Source of the DNA: Tetranychus cinnabarinus
Lineage: Eukaryota; Arthropoda; Arachnida; Trombidiformes; Tetranychidae
DNA length: 64,000 nt
Reading direction: 5' to 3'
NCBI GenBank assembly: GCA_022266195.1
Contig: WHVY01000001.1
Coordinates: 20,770,001-20,834,000 of the forward strand
Under the pieces are notes generated by a model, which saw only the letters and a list, made by a program, of their open reading frames with translations, was not told the origin of the DNA and did not search any database. Below, piece after piece: positions 58,205-64,000 of this stretch; the stretch's first letter is position 1; each line of letters starts with the position of its first letter. The translations under genes and the position numbers were made by a program.

Positions 58205-58600
58205 GCGGGTTACCCGAAAATGACATTCATCTTGAGGGAGAGAGAAGAAATGAAGAGAAGGAGAGAGAGAGTGATGAGGAGGAGAGAAGGGGAGGAAAAA
58301 GGAAAGACACTGAAGGAGCGAGGTTGGTGAGGTTGATGGCGGTGAGAGTGAGAAGAGGGTAAAATGATGATGAAGATGAAGGCAGAGAGGAGTGACTATC
58401 CTGTTTGCATGGTTTGTTAACTAGTGAAAAACTGAGGTACAAAAAGATGTTTAAGATAAATGGATAAAAAAAAGTTGAACAATATTAAAATAGTTCAGAG
58501 GATAAACTGGAAAGAACAGTTTTGATGGTGAAAAAAAACGATGAAAGCTCAAGAGAGAAAAAAACATCTCTTGAACATCATTTTCACCAATTCCATCATT
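58205..58600. repeat. purine-rich low-complexity tract
   Basis: GA-rich on the + strand (GAGGGAGAGAGAAGAAATGAAG near 58234, GAGAGAGAGTG, GAGGAGGAGAGAAGG), hence pyrimidine-rich on the sense strand of the adjacent minus-strand gene. Same character as 7.4-8.9 kb. Confidence 0.55.
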
Positions 58601-61600
58601 TCCATCACGATTGTCATATTTATGGTCGATAAAGCATTGATCAATTGAAAAGTACACAAAAAAAAGTCCGTTACACAGATTTGAGTGAATATTGACAAAT
58701 ATGAAATTGACTTTACTCATCTCATTAGCTACCAGTTTTACCCTTCAAATATCGTTTACCTGTTCTTTCTCACTCCTTCCTCATAAACATAATCATCTTC
58801 ATCATCAATTTACCAATTTAGTGAACTTTTTTCTTCTTCTTCTTCAGCCATTCACTTACTTTCTTTCCTGTCTTAGCTCATCTTCATTGAACCATTTTAC
58901 CTTCAAATTAGCTCTCAATGGATGTTTATACCAATTTTTGTCTTTAAACTCATTACTTTGTCTAATAACATTAGTTCTGAACCGCACACACACATCCATT
59001 TCAATTGAAAACTTTCAAGATTGAAAAGGTTATGAAAAGAGTAAACGATAGCAATTGAATGAATGACAAAAAACGCTGGATAAATGGTTAATAAGGAATA
59101 AGCGAGTGAATAAAAAGTGATTCAAGTAAAACAAGAAAACAGTTAAACACTTTTTTTTCTTCTCAGCCAATTTGATTGAAACTTTTCATGCGCTTGAATC
59201 ACTTGTGAGTCAATATCATAACTGTATTTGTCTAATTGGTTGATCCATGAAAATGAATCGACAGCGAATTGAAACAATATTTGAACAAGTCGACAAAAAA
59301 TGAGATTCCATTTATGACAATAACAATTTACTAATCAATTATTTCTTCCTGTTAACATCTCATGATCGTTATCAACCCTTTTTAGATCCATTTGCTTCTT
59401 CAATTGAGGAAACATTTTCATTGATTCAGTTCTTGATCAATTGCCTGGCAAATTAGCCTTTTCGTGAAAATTAATTGTTGATTGAAATTATTAGCTTTTA
59501 TTCAACATTTGCGTTGCTATCAAAGTGTTCATTTGGATAAAGGTAAAGGTGAAATTATTGTTGATTAAAGGTGAAACCAGAAGAGGATAATGTGTTAAAA
59601 TGTGATTGTTGCACCAATTAACTGGTTCGATTGGTTGGACTTGGATTGATTAGTTATTATAGTTGATACAAGATGGTTGAGATAAAGTTTGGCTTATTTC
59701 GTGCTGATATCGTGTTTGGTTTTGTTGTTTTTTTTACGAGTTAAACAAAAAAATTTGATTCAAATCAATTTGTGGTTGTTATTGTTGCTTGTTCAAGTAA
59801 TTCAATCTGAATCCGTTTCTCTTATCAACACATTCACACACAAGTTGAACATGAAAGCAACCGGACTTGATACAGTTTAATGAGTAAACATTCACGAAAT
59901 GACGTGTGTAACAAGAAAGCTGTTCAGGTTGCTCGGAAGACGTTTGTGATAATTAGGTGCAAATTGAAAAGGCCAGATTAAAGGTATAAAATGATATCGA
60001 TTGAAGAGTAAAAAACAGAAGCCATTCAAAAGTCAAGGTTTCAAAAACAATGGCCAAGTTAACATTCATCTAAAGCTCAAAGTCAAAGTCATCATCGGCT
60101 TATTTTGCATTATTATTGAACAAAGCCAGTAAACTTGCAACTAAAAAATGCACAAAATTATCCATAAATAATCGAATATGATCAGCTTGAACTTTCCGAT
60201 CATTAAGAATTGAGTTCCAAAAGTAGAAGACAATTTGGTGAAGGCAGGATTTCGATTTGTGGACAAAGAAGTGAAAATTTTGACGAAAAAAATCGATCCC
60301 AAAAATGTTTAAATACATTTCTTGATGTTAAAGCGATTTCTTGATGGTTACTCTTGCATTTATAACGAAACCTGAGACAGATGGAAACACGGTTAAGTAA
60401 CTCAAAGAATATTGTTTGATCAGAAAAAACTTTTATTTCTAATCAGCTTTCATTAAGTTGTTCATAAAGTCAGCAAAATAGACGAAGAAATTCGAACAGT
60501 TTTAAATCGTATTTTTAGATTGATTTTTCAAGGTAATTGCATTAAAAAAAGCTCTTGTTTTCAATCCAATCCCTTCATGGGTCACTCTAATAATTGAATG
60601 AAAATGCGAATCTGATCGACAAAATTTTCTCATTGATTTGACCAAATATCTTCTTCATTTTTTCTGAGAAAACTTCGAGGAATCCAACGAAAATGAAGTT
60701 TCAGATTCATTTGCTCTGACTGTCTGAAGCAATCCTGTCTTGATTTGATTCTAATAAACACTTCACTTTTAGTTGATTTAAACATGAGCTGATTAAGTCA
60801 AAAGACTTCATCGGGTTTTGCAAAATTACAGTGAACTAACTAAATCAGTTTGAATAACAGTTTGATGACTAAAATTGATTCAAACAATTCATCAACTCTT
60901 TCGTCAACCATTTTCACTCAGCTTTGAAGGTTAACCTTGGTAAGCTTGGGCGACAAACACAAATGTTGAACATTTCAAGTTCAACTGAAATGGTCATTTT
61001 CAGTGTTGAACCATTTACCAATGATATCATGATTGGAATAAAAAATTGGACCAATATATTGAATCTCAGTTATGTGTGAAACCATTAAGATAAAGATTGA
61101 TATGAGAAAAAAACTGAACATCAAATTGAGTAATTGTTAATTGTTTATATTGAGAGGATGAAAAGTGGAAATAATGGTGAAAATGATTATGATGATGAAA
61201 AGATGATATTTGACGTTTAATATGTCAATATATGAGATGTTATGGTCTATAAAATTGGCAACTCAAGTCACTTTGTATTACAATGAACATTAACTCCAAT
61301 ACATATTATCTCCATCTTCACCTAACCTTTATCTTCCTCCTCTTCCTTATCATTCCAATAAACAAAAGTTTCAACAAAAGTTCAAGGTTTCCCTGGTTAT
61401 ATATATCATCTTTTCATCTCAATTCATACAATCGTTTTAATAATAAATAATGAAAAAAAACTAATGACAATAAAAGTAACTCTAAACTGACATCTTAAAG
61501 TTGAAATGAATGAGAGAGGAAAAAAAGAGTTCGAAGATTATTCTTCCGAGTTCTGATTTAGAACAAGAGGGAAAAACAAAACCTCCTGAACTCAATGAAT

Positions 61601-62665
61601 ATCAACATGAATAGAATGAAATTAATGAAATAATTTGTTCTTTAAAACAAGACTTGAAAACAAACAGCAACAAAGAGCAAAGAAGAATCATTTTAGAAGA
61701 AAATTTTCACCAGAAATGATGAAATTCATTGAACAATTGAACAGAAATTAGAAAATTTTATTAAAAAAACCAATTTCTCTTTGAATTCAGAAAAGTGAGT
61801 TTCAAAAGCATAAGTTACAAGAATTCAGAATTGATCATTTCTAGAGTTTTGAGACTTTTCAAGTTTTAGCCTTGTCATGGATTCCATGAGAAGAGATTTG
61901 AATTTTCACATAACTGAACTTTCTCAAGCACTTTTACTTTTGATGCTAATTAAAGTGACAAGTTGATTAAGTCGACACTTTTTTCTTCCATTTTCTTGTT
62001 TTCCATTTGTCATGAAAAATCATTTAAGAAACAATACTTTGAAATGCTCAGTGAAAATAGTTACAGTTGAGTGACGCGAAAACATCTAATCTGAATATTG
62101 TTCATTTTGCTTTTCATTTTTTGTTTTCTTTCAACTTTTTTGTTGCTCTTCTCTCCATGTTTACCTTGTGAACTGATAATAACTGATAACTGATGAAAGT
62201 ACAAGTTTGAATGGCAATGAAATTGACTCTATTTATCAGTGAACAGGATAACCCGGAAGAAGCAATGTGATGCACTCATGAACTTTACTCTGACCCTTTC
62301 TGGTGTTGCTTCTGTTGGTTAAGCGAAACGTTCCTCTTCAATAAAACACTCATTTGTTTAATTATCATATTTAATTGTTACCTAAACAGAAGACAAGAGA
62401 CATTAATCAGATTTGACGCAACAATTGATAATATAATTAACTGCCATTTACTTAAACACTTTCAATGGTAAACAACTAATTACCAGAATTTTCATTTCCA
62501 TTGAAATCTCTCAATTGAACTCTTTTATCGGATAAACATGAGAATCATTTAATTTCTTGATTTATTGAGGATAGAAAATGAGAGAAAATTGAATTTCTCA
62601 AAAGACCAGATCAATGGTAACAAATGTTGAGTATAAAGTAAAAGACAACAAGAAAGTGGACTTAC
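58601..62665. other. gene-free AT-rich region
   Basis: No supported gene, RNA or repeat. The 107-codon frame from the ATG at 58701 is Leu/Ser/Phe-rich with no motif and lies in T/C-rich DNA. It may include later exons of the minus-strand coiled-coil gene that could not be delimited. Confidence 0.4.
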
Positions 62666-63344
62666 AAGAGATGTCCAGTAAAAGTTGAGATTTTAGATTT
62701 TTCCAGTTTTCTTTCTCATTCTGTAACAATTAAGGTAAACATAATATAATAAAGAAAATAATTGTAATAGTAAAAGATGATTTAGTAAATTATTGCCGAT
62801 AGTTAAGTTATTAAATTACAAAATTAATTTTTACTGTTGAAGCAAAGTTTAATGTAAAAGCTTTGCTTCAACGTTTCTTTTATCAAACTGAAATCATGAT
62901 TTCGGTTTAAATCATTTCTGAAGATTCATTTGATATGGTGAAGAACAATGTGAATCCCTGGGAGATTATGAACCAATACTGATGAGATGAGCAGATTAAT
63001 CTGAATCTTTAATTTTCCAGTTTCAATAAGCTTCGATCCGAAATTGTTTCAAATTTTCATAAGAAATCAAAAGTAATTGGTGAATGTCTTTGTTAACGAG
63101 CAACTGGGATTGGCAATATTTCCTGATGGCTGATAATAAAACACCGGTTCGTTCCTTATGAAGCCTTTTAATCTGTAAAGTTGAATATGATTAAGATTTA
63201 ACAGAAATAATCTCATTTGGCGTGAAAGTTTAAACCAAATTGAGAAGTTGATTTGAACTTTTTTTTGCCAATTCTTACCTCTTGACGAGCAATATCTGAA
63301 CAATCTTCGAACAATTTTTCTGCTTCAAATTTAGATTTTTCAGC
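62666..63344 (-). CDS. two coiled-coil exons of a gene entering from the right (partial)
   Basis: Exon 63344-63279 (66 nt) lies between a strong acceptor (TTTCTTTCAG) and donor (GTAAGA). It reads AEKSKFEAEKLFEDCSD and four more residues. Exon 62720-62666 (55 nt), between TTGTTACAG and GTAAGTCC, continues in the same phase with NEKENWKNLKSQLLLDIS. The intron between them is 558 nt. The heptad-like spacing of Leu/Phe/Ile with Glu/Lys suggests a coiled coil. Neither the previous nor the following exon could be placed with confidence, and the family was not recognised. Confidence 0.5.
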
Positions 63345-64000
63345 CTGAAAGAAAAGAGGAAGAAAAGGTTATTAATTTAATGATATTGATCAAATGAGCT
63401 TCAACTTTAACTCAAATTGTAAACACTTTAATCATTTGAGATTAGTTTGAATGAAAAGGACGAAAGTGACGCAGATGAAAGTAGAGCACAAGTCGAGTAT
63501 TAAATTGATGATGTATTTGGCAAATTTAATAAGTTGATTGTTAATGTCAACTTGAAACAAATTAAGCTCATTTAAGAGTTAATTGTAAACAATTTACATT
63601 GAGATTGATGTAACTCTTTTCATTGAAAGTCATGAGACTTGACTCACATTTGTATTTTACTTTTATGTTTAACTTTAATTTTTCAAGATTAACAAATGAT
63701 TTGACCACTAATTATAATCTAATTTTTGCTGTTTTTGGGTGAAAGTCTAAACAATTCAATAGTTATTTATAAATGTGGACAAAAGTATAGTTAAAGGACA
63801 GGAAAAATAACAATAAGAAAACATGAAAAGTGTTCAAGTTAACTATCTAGATGAAAGGAAAATAATGGAAGTAAAATGATGATGATCATGATGGTGAATG
63901 GTCAAGTGAAAGGAAACTTATTTTGGCTATTTTTTCATCAACAAATTGAGCAAATTTAGAGGATGATAAAGATGAGAAAGATTGAGACTTGCTTTTGTTC
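63345..64000. other. right edge, possible further minus-strand coding
   Basis: On the minus strand from the window edge to about 63890, an open frame reads SKSQSFSSLSSSKFAQFVDE and a little further before a stop. It might be an exon of the coiled-coil gene, but no GT donor joins it in phase to 63344. Otherwise AT-rich DNA with nothing recognised. Confidence 0.3.

Noticed and set aside
58701..59024. 107-codon ATG frame with a hydrophobic start, possible secreted protein
   Set aside because: Leu/Phe/Ser composition follows the T/C-rich DNA; no cysteine pattern, splice sites or promoter.
1..64000. CRISPR arrays, operons, Shine-Dalgarno sites, tRNA or rRNA genes
   Set aside because: Spliced eukaryotic gene structure throughout; no evenly spaced direct repeats and no tRNA A/B-box pair or rRNA motif seen by eye.

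Overview
The window is AT-rich eukaryotic DNA with short spliced genes, long gene-poor stretches and several DNA transposons. Gene content fits an arthropod and most likely an acariform mite of the spider-mite type: a gustatory-type receptor of about 414 residues, a LolA-like/apple-domain membrane protein, an intronless mitochondrial ribosomal protein uS17m, and a MOSPD2-like CRAL-TRIO/MSP protein. The species is an inference; no rRNA, mitochondrial or other diagnostic locus is present.

Layout. 0.7-2.9 kb: MOSPD2-like gene (+). 2.9-11.8 kb: no gene seen, with a long purine-rich stretch at about 7.4-8.9 kb. 11.79-17.16 kb: one complete PIF/Harbinger-type DNA transposon with perfect 18-bp terminal inverted repeats and a TAT target duplication. 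It carries three apparently intact genes: a DDE transposase, a Myb/SANT-like DNA-binding protein and, unexpectedly, a 477-residue ubiquitin-specific-protease-like protein with catalytic Cys and His boxes. 17.2-26.9 kb: no gene seen. 27.2-30.2 kb: a three-exon C2H2 zinc-finger factor with long Asn/Ser/His/Ala runs and five fingers of near-identical recognition helix.

34.8-43.0 kb is a rearranged patchwork. It holds a palindromic mariner-type element, a broken 3' copy of the gustatory receptor, a gene-3'-end repeat, a broken copy of the large membrane protein gene, a Harbinger-like MITE, and a palindrome with two 1541-bp arms that look identical and each carry a small secreted cationic four-cysteine peptide gene. 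A mariner-like element lies at its centre and a broken copy of the LolA-like/apple-domain gene follows.

43.4-45.2 kb: intact gustatory-type receptor (-). 45.8-54.2 kb: three copies of uS17m (two intact, one truncated) and four of the five copies of a ~185-bp repeat that looks like the last codons, 3' UTR and polyA signal of an unseen gene. The intact LolA-like/apple-domain gene lies at 47.6-50.9 kb. 54.4-57.7 kb: a large low-complexity single-pass membrane protein (-), the source of the 36.5-37.1 kb fragment. The last 6 kb is noncoding except for coiled-coil exons of a minus-strand gene running in from the right edge.

How the parts relate: the three transposon genes form one mobile unit. The 34-54 kb block appears to have grown by repeated local, often inverted, duplication of neighbouring genes, with transposon ends and fold-backs at several junctions. 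Coordinates of spliced genes span first to last coding base; exon limits are in the evidence and were placed by eye from GT/AG sites and reading frame.
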